NCBI RefSeq assembly: GCF_000292245.2
Contig: NZ_ALPT02000003.1
Span: forward strand, 46,309-110,308
Reading direction: 5' to 3'
DNA: 64,000 nucleotides
DNA from: Alkalihalobacillus alcalophilus ATCC 27647 = CGMCC 1.3604
GTDB lineage: Bacteria > Bacillota > Bacilli > Bacillales > Bacillaceae_D
Part shown: positions 45,019 to 53,685 of the stretch, one piece after another
Numbering within the stretch: position 1 is the stretch's first letter
How the letters are laid out: every line of letters starts with the position of its first letter
Position numbers and translations under genes: made by a program
Notes under the pieces: generated by a model
Databases searched by the model: none
Told to the model about the DNA's origin: nothing
The model's input: the letters and a program-made list of their open reading frames with translations, nothing else

Positions 45019-45906
45019 TTAAAAGTCAAAATCAACAACTTCAGATGAATCGACAGGTTGAGAAGCATCTTCCCCTAGAAATTCTTCTGATAAACGAGCA
45101 ACCGTCCCATCCTCAATCAACGCTTCAATCGCCTCACTTAAACGTTCGGCTAATGCTTCATTTCCTTTTAAAACAGGCATCGCACTAGATGTTTCGTGGT
45201 ATTTCACTTGAGGAGCCACAGCTAAACGGTCATCGCCGAACTCTTCAATCGTACGTGCTAATACAAGTCGATCATTTAAGTATGCATCCGTATTCCCACT
45301 AATCAAATCACGAAGAATCGCTTCTACTCCTCCGTCATACGCCGTTCCATTTGCTCCAATATGTTCTGCAAATCGAGCGTAGTTACTTGTCAGGGAGCCT
45401 AATGCCACATCAACACCCTCAAGATCGTTTGCCGTTTCGAAATTATCTACATCTTCCGCTCTCACAATAACAGATCCGTAAGAATATTTATATGGAACAG
45501 TAAAATCAAACGTCTCTAAACGCTCTTCTGTAATGGAAAAGTCATTTGTAGCAAAGTTAATTTGTCCATTCCGTAATGCTGGTAAAATACCATCAAAATC
45601 CATCGTGCTAAATTCTACTTCTACATCTAGATAGTTAGCCATTTCTCTTACTAATTCCACATCAAATCCTGTTAATTCATTATCTTCGTTATAGTAAGTG
45701 ACAGGTGAATATGTACCTGATGTACCAACAATAATTTTCCCAGCTTCTTCAATATCAGTCCATGAAGTATCTTCTTCATTTGTACCTGTTTCTTCTGGTT
45801 GGTCACCAGCCGTTTCATTCTCATCAGCTGAATCGTCTGTAGTACCACATGCTGCTATCGTAAGCATAAGCATGACCATTAATAATAGTGACAAAATCTT
45901 CTTCAT
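45019..45906 (-). CDS. Amino-acid ABC transporter substrate-binding lipoprotein
   Basis: 295 residues, family 3 solute-binding protein. Lipobox MLTIAACGTT, an acidic linker, then IIVGTSGTYSPVTYYNEDNE, LTGFDVELVREMANYLDVEV and the FDGILPALRNGQINFATNDF stretch that defines this family. Attached to the membrane outside, it delivers an amino acid to the permease. AAGGGAGCG precedes the ATG. The 268-base gap to the divergent OsmC gene contains both promoters; I see no operator I can name with confidence. Confidence 0.93.
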   Translation of the reverse strand: MKKILSLLLMVMLMLTIAACGTTDDSADENETAGDQPEETGTNEEDTSWTDIEEAGKIIVGTSGTYSPVTYYNEDNELTGFDVELVREMANYLDVEVEFSTMDFDGILPALRNGQINFATNDFSITEERLETFDFTVPYKYSYGSVIVRAEDVDNFETANDLEGVDVALGSLTSNYARFAEHIGANGTAYDGGVEAILRDLISGNTDAYLNDRLVLARTIEEFGDDRLAVAPQVKYHETSSAMPVLKGNEALAERLSEAIEALIEDGTVARLSEEFLGEDASQPVDSSEVVDFDF

Positions 45907-46174
45907 ATATTTTCGCTCCCTTTAAATTCTTAGTTAATCAATCGGAATAATAAATTTAAATTACCATTAGTTCGTTCCATTGTCAATACAAATAATTTTC
46001 TCCTCATAGTTTATCCATTGAAAACGTTAATATTAAATTTTACTGGTACTACTTTAAAGGTTAGAATAAAAATAAGAGTAAGACAAAGGTTAAAGCATCA
46101 GAGCTGATATAGTAAACATTTCATTATATAGATTAATATCAATCCTAAAAAACACAAACTAAGGAGGAAAGAAG

Positions 46175-46627
46175 TTGGCAGAACATCATTTTCATTTAAA
46201 AGCAAATTGGCCTGGATTACGTAATGATGTGGGAGAGATTGAAACCAAAAATTTAATCACAAAAGTCTCGATCCCTCCAGAAATGGATGGCCCCGGAATC
46301 GGAACCAACCCTGATGAAATGCTCCTTGGTGCAGCCGCGACCTGTTATATCATTACTTTAGCAGCCATGATGGAGCGTAGTCGTTTAGATAAAGTTGATT
46401 TAACGATGACATCTGTTGGCATTGTTGATGTGACCAAAGGAGTCATCACCTATAAAAAAATTATCCATCGTCCCGAAATCGTCTTAAAACAAACCGCTTC
46501 GCCCCAAGATAACAAGTTAGCACATAAACTTGCTGAGAAAGCAGAAAAATCCTGCATGATTAGCCGAGCCATTCAAGGGAACGTAGAAGTTGAATTACAA
46601 GCAACGGTTAAGGTTGCTACTGAGTAA
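46175..46627 (+). CDS. OsmC/Ohr family peroxiredoxin
   Basis: 150 residues. The two redox Cys residues of OsmC-like proteins appear in LLGAAATCYIITLAAMMERS and KAEKSCMISRAI, and the fold pattern (VTKGVITYKKIIHRPEI) agrees. It reduces organic or sulphur-derived hydroperoxides. It starts with TTG after AAGGAGGAAAGAAG, which is perfectly placed, and there is no better ATG. Together with katG it gives the window two peroxide defences, but they are separate units. Confidence 0.88.
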   Translation: MAEHHFHLKANWPGLRNDVGEIETKNLITKVSIPPEMDGPGIGTNPDEMLLGAAATCYIITLAAMMERSRLDKVDLTMTSVGIVDVTKGVITYKKIIHRPEIVLKQTASPQDNKLAHKLAEKAEKSCMISRAIQGNVEVELQATVKVATE

Positions 46628-46914
46628 ACAAATAAGCCATTAAAACGTTACATCAACCGGTGATTCAGTAAGCTTTGTAATGGCTGCATCTAAACTGGCT
46701 TAGAAAACGGCTATCTTATTAATAAAATAAACTTGTAAATACATATTAAAGCACCCTAATTTGAACAAATTAGGGTTGCTACAGCATTATAACTCAGTAG
46801 TCACAGGGCTTTAAATAGAAGCTCTTGCAAACAGATTAAAGATGTATGTAAGATCACTTCATCTAACCCCGTTCCACACTACAAATGTGGTCATTTACCA
46901 CACTTTCAACTTTT
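46628..46914. other. Gene-free gap with two hairpins
   Basis: No convincing gene. AGCCATT near 46635 and AATGGCT near 46685 can form a weak terminator for the OsmC gene. CCCTAATTTGAACAAATTAGGG (22 bases at 46754-46775; arms CCCTAATTTG/CAAATTAGGG) is a strong palindrome without a U-tract. Confidence 0.5.
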
Positions 46915-47355
46915 TTATTCTCTCTTAACAAGCTCAAATGATTCTTCAAACTCATTCCATTTTACATTCACCTGTATAACTTCATCTTCATTTAATTTCA
47001 TGCCATCCCCACCACCATCCATAGTAAATGTTAGATTATTAGGTGGTCTATCAAATTCTCTAGCACTACTACTGCCATGAAGACTCGTGTCGAAAGAAAA
47101 TTCTATTTTTTTTAATGGTTGAATATCTTCAGTCGTTCCTTTGAAAGTCAGAATAAACTTATCCCTATACTTATTAGAATATACGGTTATTCCATTCTCT
47201 TCACCAAATATTTCTGCTCCTTCATATAGATAGTCAGCCTGCCAAAACTCTCCTTCCCCAGCAAAAAGGTATTGATAGTTTTCACCTTTATCATCTGAAC
47301 AACCGCTCAATATCAAAAACATAAACAAGAGTGTTATTTTGATTAGATATCTAAT
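46915..47355 (-). CDS. Lipoprotein of unknown function, apparent ATT start
   Basis: About 146 residues with lipobox FLILSGCSDD, so membrane-anchored outside. The mature protein has GVTVYSNKY-like (ITVYSNKYRDKF) and LNEDEVIQVNVKWNEFEESF stretches and no family I recognise. An AGGAGG site lies exactly 7 bases before an ATT at 47355, which begins a sensible signal peptide (IRYLIKITLLFMFLILSGC). The next usable starts, TTG 47328 and ATG 47322, leave almost no signal peptide and no ribosome site. Either ATT is used or a base differs from the true sequence. Single gene. Confidence 0.65.
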   Translation of the reverse strand: MRYLIKITLLFMFLILSGCSDDKGENYQYLFAGEGEFWQADYLYEGAEIFGEENGITVYSNKYRDKFILTFKGTTEDIQPLKKIEFSFDTSLHGSSSAREFDRPPNNLTFTMDGGGDGMKLNEDEVIQVNVKWNEFEESFELVKRE

Positions 47356-47441
47356 AGGATCCCCTCCTTTGAAACTCTATTGGCGCTCGTTCAATATTTA
47401 ATTTAAAATTACTTACAATATACTAACTTCCTTAAAGTGCA

Positions 47442-47474
47442 CAAAAACACCTGCTCCTTAAGCAGATGTTTTTG
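47442..47474 (-). terminator. Terminator after yfmS
   Basis: AAAACATCTGCT and AGCAGGTGTTTT pair across a 5-base loop with a T tract on the minus strand. Confidence 0.9.
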
Positions 47475-47477
47475 TCA

Positions 47478-48347
47478 TTACTTTTTATCTTCATCCGTAA
47501 GCATAGTAGATTCAGCAAGTTGAGCAAGCTCTTGAGCTTGATGATTGATTTCTTGAATCGTTGCTGAGAATTCTTGAATTGAACCTGTTTGTGTGTCCGT
47601 TAGCGAGTGGATTTCAGTAAATGCTCCATTTAATGCCCTTAATAGTTCTTGGATATTCTGAGTAATAGCATTGATTTGGTCAACATTTTCTTTTGAATTT
47701 GAAGCTAGCTTACGAATTTCACTAGCTACAACCGAGAATCCTTTTCCTACTTCTCCAGCTCTAGCCGCTTCAATAGCCGCATTTAAACCTAATAAATTAC
47801 TTTGATCCGAAATCCCTTTAACAACTGATGAGATTTGCCCAATTTCTTCAGCACTAGAGCTAACATCCTTCATTTGACCCGTGATACTCGTTACTCGCTC
47901 AGATAGCTTCATCACGGAATCTGTAATATCTTCAATTGAGGCCGCTGTCTGTTCAACAATTGCCGAGAAACTTTCAGCCATCTCAAATAACTTGTTTGCC
48001 TTTTCTAAGCTCGTTCCGATACCTACACCACCAACTACCTTCCCTTCTTTGTTGTGTAATGGGATAGCTCGTGCAATTAATGGAAACCCAAAAAGCTCTT
48101 TTGGTAACACAGCCGATAATTGTGTTTTATTCCGAATTGCATTCGTAACAATATCACCTTCTACTAATGGGTCTCCCGAGCGAACATCTAAAGAAAAAGT
48201 TTTACCAGGAATATTCACAAGTAATTTCTCAGTGTCATAAATACCGACCGTAATATCATCTTGAATAAGATTATTTAACAATGGAGCCACTTTTACAAAA
48301 GCACTCAGTACATCATCTTCAATTTCTAAATTAGCTATATTATTCAT
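47478..48347 (-). CDS. yfmS: Soluble methyl-accepting chemotaxis receptor (YfmS-like)
   Basis: 289 residues (YfmS of B. subtilis has 286), without membrane helices. Residues 1-110 form a small-ligand or redox sensor (GVGIGTSLEKANKLFEMAES closes it). Residues of about 130-280 are the signalling hairpin, with the tip sequence GISDQSNLLGLNAAIEAARA and GKGFSVVASEIRKLASNSKE. It would feed CheA/CheW from the cytoplasm. AGAGGTGATAGAAC precedes the ATG. It follows the aldehyde dehydrogenase gene by 12 bases, the same pairing as yfmT-yfmS. Confidence 0.88.
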   Translation of the reverse strand: MNNIANLEIEDDVLSAFVKVAPLLNNLIQDDITVGIYDTEKLLVNIPGKTFSLDVRSGDPLVEGDIVTNAIRNKTQLSAVLPKELFGFPLIARAIPLHNKEGKVVGGVGIGTSLEKANKLFEMAESFSAIVEQTAASIEDITDSVMKLSERVTSITGQMKDVSSSAEEIGQISSVVKGISDQSNLLGLNAAIEAARAGEVGKGFSVVASEIRKLASNSKENVDQINAITQNIQELLRALNGAFTEIHSLTDTQTGSIQEFSATIQEINHQAQELAQLAESTMLTDEDKK

Positions 48348-48359
48348 GTTCTATCACCT

Positions 48360-49814
48360 CTAATATGGAAAGTTTCTTTGCGAATGATTGACTGAAATCC
48401 ATTTTAACGTAGTGAATTCTTCTAAGCTCCACTCACCGTTCAATCGACCTAAACCTGATTGCTTTTCACCACCAAAAGCCACAATCGGTTCATCATTAAT
48501 CGTAATATCATTAACATGAATCATACCAGTGTGAACCTTCTTGGCCATTTCTACACCACGTTCTGTATTGGAAGTGTGAATCGCACCACTTAAACCAAAT
48601 CGAGTATCATTCGCAATCTCAATCGCATCTTCTTCCGTGTCAAAAGGGATCACACAAACGACTGGTCCAAATAATTCTTCTTGGGCTAAAACCATATTTG
48701 GAGTCACATCAATGAGAATAGTTGGTTCGACCATTCTTCCTTCAATATTGCCTTTTAATAAAGGCACCGCTCCTTCTTGTATACCTTCTTCAATTAAATT
48801 GTATAATGTTTCTGCTTGGCGATTATTGATCACAGGACCAATGATTGTGTCTGGGTCTCTTGGATCCCCTGTCTTCAGCTTGGAAACCTTGTCCGAATAC
48901 TTATCAACAAACTCTTTATATACATCTCTTTGAACAAGAATCCGATTTGCTGACATACAAATTTGACCTTGATGTGTAAATCGACTAAATGTTGCAGCCT
49001 CAACAGCATAATCAATATCAGCATCCTCAAGTATTATAAAGGCACTATTTCCACCTAACTCGAGAATCGGCTTTTTGAAATTCTTAACAGCAACTTGTCC
49101 AATATAGCTACCAACTTTTGTTGAACCAGTAAAGGAAATGATTCTTGGGATTGGATGCTCAACAAATGCATCTCCAATTTCTTTAATATCGGTTACGATA
49201 ACATTTAATAGCCCTTTTGGAACTCCTGCCTCCTCAAAGATCTTTCCGATAAGAGTTCCTCCTGTGATCGGTGAATCTTCATGAGGTTTTAATACAACCC
49301 CATTTCCAGCTCCTAAGGCAGGTGCAACAGATTTCATCGATAAATAGAATGGAAAATTAAATGGACTAATGACCCCTACAACTCCAGCTGGAATTCTGTA
49401 TAATCTATTTTCCTTACCATCCTCTACTGAAGGCAATATTTTACCTTCCATTCTTAATGGAAAAGTGGCCGCTTCTTTGATAATGTTTTTTACAAGTCCT
49501 ATTTCAAACATCGCTTTTAGACGTGTTCCACCTAACTCTTCCATAATTAGTTGGGTTATCTCTTCTATATGTGTATCAATGTACTTTACTGCTTCTTCAA
49601 GAATGTCTCTTTTTTTATATGGGTTCACTTTATCCCATTCGCACTTTGCCCTATGTGCTGCTTGGTAAGCAAGGTCAATATCAGCTTTATTCGCTATCTT
49701 AAACTCTGTTATCAGTTCATCATTGTATGGATTCACATTTTTAAGTACCGTACTACTCTGTCCATCTCTCCATTCTCCATCAATCAATTGCTTTCCCAAT
49801 AACTTTGTATCCAC
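48360..49814 (-). CDS. yfmT: Aldehyde dehydrogenase (YfmT-like)
   Basis: 484 residues, NAD(P)-dependent. The cofactor-binding SPFNFPFYLSMKSVAPALGA and ISFTGSTKVG, general base Glu in LELGGNSAFI and nucleophilic Cys in HQGQICMSANR are all present, as is EELFGPVVCV. The B. subtilis counterpart oxidises aromatic aldehydes such as vanillin. GTG start after GGTGGGGATAAC. First gene of a two-gene unit with a soluble chemoreceptor, suggesting that the substrate or its effect on redox state is also sensed for motility. Confidence 0.9.
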   Translation of the reverse strand: MDTKLLGKQLIDGEWRDGQSSTVLKNVNPYNDELITEFKIANKADIDLAYQAAHRAKCEWDKVNPYKKRDILEEAVKYIDTHIEEITQLIMEELGGTRLKAMFEIGLVKNIIKEAATFPLRMEGKILPSVEDGKENRLYRIPAGVVGVISPFNFPFYLSMKSVAPALGAGNGVVLKPHEDSPITGGTLIGKIFEEAGVPKGLLNVIVTDIKEIGDAFVEHPIPRIISFTGSTKVGSYIGQVAVKNFKKPILELGGNSAFIILEDADIDYAVEAATFSRFTHQGQICMSANRILVQRDVYKEFVDKYSDKVSKLKTGDPRDPDTIIGPVINNRQAETLYNLIEEGIQEGAVPLLKGNIEGRMVEPTILIDVTPNMVLAQEELFGPVVCVIPFDTEEDAIEIANDTRFGLSGAIHTSNTERGVEMAKKVHTGMIHVNDITINDEPIVAFGGEKQSGLGRLNGEWSLEEFTTLKWISVNHSQRNFPY

Positions 49815-50101
49815 GTTATCCCCACCTAGCTGTATAATTTATCCAATCATTATTAATATCGGTGAGTTCTCCATTTAATTTAGTTCTTTAGGAGCGCGAA
49901 ATAATAAAAAAAGACCTGACTCCGTTTTTCACTTAAACAAATCCTAATGTAATCGCTTCTCATCCCATAAATGTCCTTTTATAAAAATGTTCACCTGACA
50001 AAATTCAGTTAAAATGACCCATAAAAAGTTTTTCACAAATAAAGGTGTAAGGATTTAATTAAAAAGAGTGACGAATAATGAAATAGGAAGAAATCCGTAC
50101 C

Positions 50102-50611
50102 CTATAACCCAAACTCCTTTGCATAGATTACAGCCCCACTGATAGGCTTTGCATTCTCTTGTAATTGAATTGCCATAAAATTAACAGAAGGGATTCCCGC
50201 TGGAACTAATACTCCTAGTTTCTCTGCTGGAATATAGCCTAAGCGTGGGTAATACTTTTCACTTCCCAAAACAAGCGAATACTTATATCCCAATTCCTCA
50301 GCAATTTTATGCCCTTCCTTTATCAGTGCAGTTCCAATACCCTGACTTTGGAAATCTGGTAAAACAGATAACGGGGCTAACACAAGCACTGTGTCGTTCC
50401 CTACCTTAGCCTTTGTAAACAGAACATGTCCTGCAATCTCCCCATCAACCACCGCTACTAGTGATAATTCAGGTATAAATGCCTCACCTTCTCTTAAGGC
50501 CACAACTAAATCCTGTTCATTACCATCACTATGTTCCGCAACTTTAAAAGCATCTTTTACAAGATCATATACCTTATCGTAATCATTTTTAGTCTCTTGT
50601 CTAATTAACAT
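50102..50611 (-). CDS. GNAT family N-acetyltransferase
   Basis: 169 residues. RQETKNDYDKVYDLVKDAF opens the domain; acetyl-CoA binding is in LAPLSVLPDFQSQGIGTALI, and LGSEKYYPRLGYIPA is typical of the YhbS-type group. The frame continues to 50695, but the ATG at 50611 has a GGAGG site at the right distance and matches relatives. Target unknown; small molecules or proteins are possible. Single gene. Confidence 0.88.
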   Translation of the reverse strand: MLIRQETKNDYDKVYDLVKDAFKVAEHSDGNEQDLVVALREGEAFIPELSLVAVVDGEIAGHVLFTKAKVGNDTVLVLAPLSVLPDFQSQGIGTALIKEGHKIAEELGYKYSLVLGSEKYYPRLGYIPAEKLGVLVPAGIPSVNFMAIQLQENAKPISGAVIYAKEFGL

Positions 50612-50725
50612 TTTTTCCTCCAAATATGTTCTTGTTTGAACCGACAAAAGATCATCGGCAAGTTCAATGTTGAAATTCAAAAAAAGGATGGTCACTACTC
50701 CATCCTTTTAAAGTTCTATCATTAA

Positions 50726-50914
50726 CTAATCAATCACACGTGCAACCTTCCTACCACAAGTCTTACATTCCCCCTTCAATACAGGGGCATATTCACCTTC
50801 TTCTATCGTATACTTCACAATTTCCGTTACACCACAATTGCTACAAAATACGTTTTTTACGAGCATTTCTCTAACATTTTGTGGGATAGAGAGCCATTTT
50901 TTTGCTGCTTCCAT
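50726..50914 (-). CDS. Small zinc-ribbon protein
   Basis: 62 residues with two CxxC pairs (VFCSNCGVTEI and ECKTCGRKVARVID) forming a zinc ribbon. An N-terminal helix, MEAAKKWLSIPQNVREMLVK, precedes it. I know no named function. ATG at 50914 has AAAGGAGTG 6-7 bases upstream; an in-frame GTG three codons earlier overlaps that site. Confidence 0.75.
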   Translation of the reverse strand: MEAAKKWLSIPQNVREMLVKNVFCSNCGVTEIVKYTIEEGEYAPVLKGECKTCGRKVARVID

Positions 50915-51040
50915 TATATTCACTCCTTTAGAGTTGGTTTAAAAGATAACTATTTAAAATCATGCCAAGAATGTCGATTTAAACTAGGTTGCAACTACAT
51001 TTATCTCGACTTCATTTGTTAAGTTAGTCGATTTGGTGCC

Positions 51041-51973
51041 TTATAAATGTGTTTGAATCCACTGAATAATATCTGAAGAAACTTCTTCCTTATTTACTTC
51101 ATTCAATAATTCATGTCTGGCATTTTCGTAAAATTTATATGTTACATCACCAATTCCAGCCTGCTTAAACCCTTGATAAGCTTGTAGCACACCTTTCGTA
51201 TCATTCCCAACAGGATCAGCACTTCCCGAAATTAAGAAGATTGGTAAAGTAGAAGGGATACGCTTAATGTTTTGGGGACTATTTACCAGTTCAATCCCCT
51301 CAAGCAAATCACTGAAAAATCCGGTTGTAAAAACCCCTCCACAGAATGGATCTTCTATATATTTATTTACTTCCTTTTCATCACGGCTCAGCCAGTCAAA
51401 ATCCGTTTGTTTCGGATGGAACGCTTTATTATAACCGCCGAAGATTAAGTTATTCATCCTAGAACTTGGTGTTTGGCGACCATGCTTTTTTATTTCCCAT
51501 CTCGTGATCAACCTTCCTATTTTCCCACTTAATCCTAGATTCCCTCCAGTACCACATAAGATAACACCCGCAATTCTGTTTCCATGTAACTGGATATACC
51601 TCCTTGATAAAAAGGAGCCCATACTATGTCCAAAAATGAAGATTGGGACATTAGGGTTCTCCCTTTCTATAACAGATGTCAATTGGGCCATATCACCAGC
51701 TACCCTTTCAAATCCCTGTTCATCATCAAAATATCCAGACATCCCATTTAATTGTGCTGTCCTACCATGACCACGATGATCATTGCCATAGACTGAGAAA
51801 CCCTCCGCTACTAACTTCTTTGCAAACTCATCGTATCTTTCAATATGTTCTGCCATTCCATGAGCAATTTGAACAATGGCACGTGGATTTTCCTCCGTAA
51901 CCCACTTCCTTGCAAAAACCTTAAACCCGTCATTTATATCAAATGTAAAAGACAAATGTGTATTCACGCTCAT
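51041..51973 (-). CDS. Alpha/beta-hydrolase (monoacylglycerol lipase/lysophospholipase type)
   Basis: About 310 residues, cytoplasmic. VQIAHGMAEHIERYDEFAKK is the hallmark of the Hydrolase_4 group; GNDHRGHGRTA, nucleophile elbow IFGHSMGSFLSRR, Asp in ISGSADPVGN and His in ENARHELLNE complete the triad. It releases fatty acids from monoacylglycerols or lysophospholipids. The frame reaches 52030, but only the ATG at 51973 or the GTG two codons later has a ribosome site (AAGGGG). Confidence 0.9.
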   Translation of the reverse strand: MSVNTHLSFTFDINDGFKVFARKWVTEENPRAIVQIAHGMAEHIERYDEFAKKLVAEGFSVYGNDHRGHGRTAQLNGMSGYFDDEQGFERVAGDMAQLTSVIERENPNVPIFIFGHSMGSFLSRRYIQLHGNRIAGVILCGTGGNLGLSGKIGRLITRWEIKKHGRQTPSSRMNNLIFGGYNKAFHPKQTDFDWLSRDEKEVNKYIEDPFCGGVFTTGFFSDLLEGIELVNSPQNIKRIPSTLPIFLISGSADPVGNDTKGVLQAYQGFKQAGIGDVTYKFYENARHELLNEVNKEEVSSDIIQWIQTHL

Positions 51974-52036
51974 AACCCCTTTTGTTATTTTTTTACAAGT
52001 CTGTTTTCGTAACCACTCTCTTTCTTGCATTACAAA

Positions 52037-52486
52037 TTAATCTGTGTTAAATAATTCATCACCTGTTAACCATTCCAAGTCATCATCTAATTGAAGAATA
52101 GGTTCGATAAAACTACCATTAATAATTTTATAATCAGAACGCCTTCCACTAAAAAATTCATCATCGAAATCAAAGTAATAACTATTAAACCTTGTATGTA
52201 TAGTCATGCTATAATCTAACGTTTTCTGGATTCTTTTATACTGATTTCTTATCGATATGATTGATTGTTCTTCGATTAAAGTATTAATCATTTCAGGATC
52301 ATCAATCTGTAACCATAAAGGCTCATCTTCTACTCGAGAGTATAGATTAATATGAGTGATTTCATCAGTTTCGCTAATGTCTTCTGCTAACATTTCTCCA
52401 AATGAAGTTGTACTAATAAATCGAAACAATATTACGCTAATTAATAATCCAATTAAAATTAAAAAAATGACAATTAATTTCTTCAA
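52037..52486 (-). CDS. Unknown membrane-anchored protein, 149 residues
   Basis: A short basic start, one hydrophobic helix (LIVIFLILIGLLISVILF), then a mostly acidic extracellular part with LYSRVEDEPLWLQIDDPEMI and FDFDDEFFSGRRSDYK. I recognise no family. TTG at 52486 is selected: AAGGAG lies 8 bases upstream. The longer frame to 52579 runs into a MITE-like repeat and encodes no sensible N-terminus. The terminal repeat of that element sits about 30 bases upstream of the start codon, so the insertion may have displaced the original promoter. Confidence 0.6.
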   Translation of the reverse strand: MKKLIVIFLILIGLLISVILFRFISTTSFGEMLAEDISETDEITHINLYSRVEDEPLWLQIDDPEMINTLIEEQSIISIRNQYKRIQKTLDYSMTIHTRFNSYYFDFDDEFFSGRRSDYKIINGSFIEPILQLDDDLEWLTGDELFNTD

Positions 52487-52503
52487 AAATTTCACTCCTT
52501 TCC

Positions 52504-52746
52504 GAAGCACAGGGACCGAAGCACAGGGACGGTTCTCGCGCTTCTCTCCCCCTTTCCTTAGGGAGTGCCAACCTCCCACCAGCTTATGTAATTGCTATAA
52601 ATAATCTAGCGGAGCCAACCATAACTGTTCGATAAAGTCTAGCAATCTTCGGGTCGTTCCTAGCACCAAAACTGTCGAATTGTTCTCGGGAGCTATACGT
52701 TTACTAATACGCAAAAGAGAAGCAGGAGAACCGTCCCCATGCTTTC
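52504..52746. mobile_element. MITE-like element A
   Basis: About 229 bp from 52518 to 52746, bounded by inverted repeats: left GAAGCACAGGGACGGTTCTC, right GAGAACCGTCCCCATGCTTT. A second partial copy of the left tip (GAAGCACAGGGAC at 52504) precedes it. Inside it shares CTATAAATAATCTAGC and GTTCGATAAAGTCTAGCAAT with element B but lacks about 50 bp of B. No coding capacity. The rest of the gap to 53192 has no gene, only a degenerate TATGTAGTTTCTATAACTAG stretch near 52886-52925. Confidence 0.85.
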
Positions 52747-53192
52747 TTAAAACTCTTCTGCTTTACCACTTACTTTGTATAATCATAATAACATATAATG
52801 GAATTAGGAAAGTGCGAGAATCACCCCGAGCTTCAATTTAAAGCGTTTATGATTCCCTTTACGGCTTTTACTCAATAGCTTTCATAGCGTATGTAGTTTC
52901 TATAACTAGTCTAGCAGAACCAAATTAATTTCTACTTCAGCCATCATCAGCAATTCTTTCCAATATTATGTTTGTTTGTACAGAGAAAATTCATGGCACT
53001 AAGGCCGTTTAGATGTATTTGCAAGCAAAAAAAGAGTATGATAAAAGAAATGAACATTATCCTTTATTCTCTTCAACCACCATTTTCCATCTTTTAAGAA
53101 AGTCCCGTTTTTATGTTAAGTGGTTTTTACATGATTTATCGTTAGAGAATTTAACTATAATTTACAATATATAAAATACTGGAGGCCCTAAA

Positions 53193-53477
53193 ATGAATAA
53201 AGAAGCAGGATTAGTAGCAATAAGAGAAGTAACGAGAGAAGAGTTTGTTGACTTAGCTCAAAGTGAGATTCGTGAATTATTTGAAATTGAACATTTTAAA
53301 GTGATTGACGGTTCAAAAGGCGAAGAACTAAATCATTTTGTTTATAACATGGAAACTCACAGCTGTTATTTAATAAATATGGCTACGTGCTATCAATTAG
53401 TTACATCTTTCTATTGTGGTGGAAGTAAACCCTCTATCATTGAAAATTTAAATAAAATCGCTGCGTCAACTAAATAA
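53193..53477 (+). CDS. Unknown 94-residue protein
   Basis: A soluble acidic protein starting MNKEAGLVAIREVTREEF, with three Cys residues in the second half (THSCYLINMATCYQLVTSF, FYCGGSKPS). I do not recognise it. The ATG has an ACTGGAGG site at good spacing and a terminator follows, so it appears to be a real, separately transcribed gene at the left edge of the accessory zone. Confidence 0.6.
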   Translation: MNKEAGLVAIREVTREEFVDLAQSEIRELFEIEHFKVIDGSKGEELNHFVYNMETHSCYLINMATCYQLVTSFYCGGSKPSIIENLNKIAASTK

Positions 53478-53501
53478 GCAAAAAACCGAGAAAATAAATT
53501 A

Positions 53502-53535
53502 GGGAGCCTCATGAATAGGGCCCCTTTTTAGGTGT
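53502..53535 (+). terminator. Terminator after the 94-residue gene
   Basis: AGGGAGCC and GGCCCCTT pair with one mismatch around a short loop, then TTTTTAGG. Confidence 0.65.
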
Positions 53536-53685
53536 TTCCATTGGTTACACAACCATATTGATGAATACGTCTTCTACACCCTTCTAATGTTTCTTTTTAC
53601 TTTCTGTGCAGTCGGCAAGTAACCTTGAATACCCTTTAAATGTATCATAGTTACATTGTTTTCAACCCTTTTATTTTAAACTCTC

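Noticed and set aside
45907..46174. A CymR-like operator upstream of the amino-acid transporter
   Set aside because: AATCGGAATAATAAATTT partly fits the sulphur-regulator pattern, but too weakly to use for assigning a cystine substrate.
46754..46775. Strong palindrome as a terminator
   Set aside because: It lacks a U-tract on either strand and is far from both flanking genes; listed only as a hairpin in the gap.
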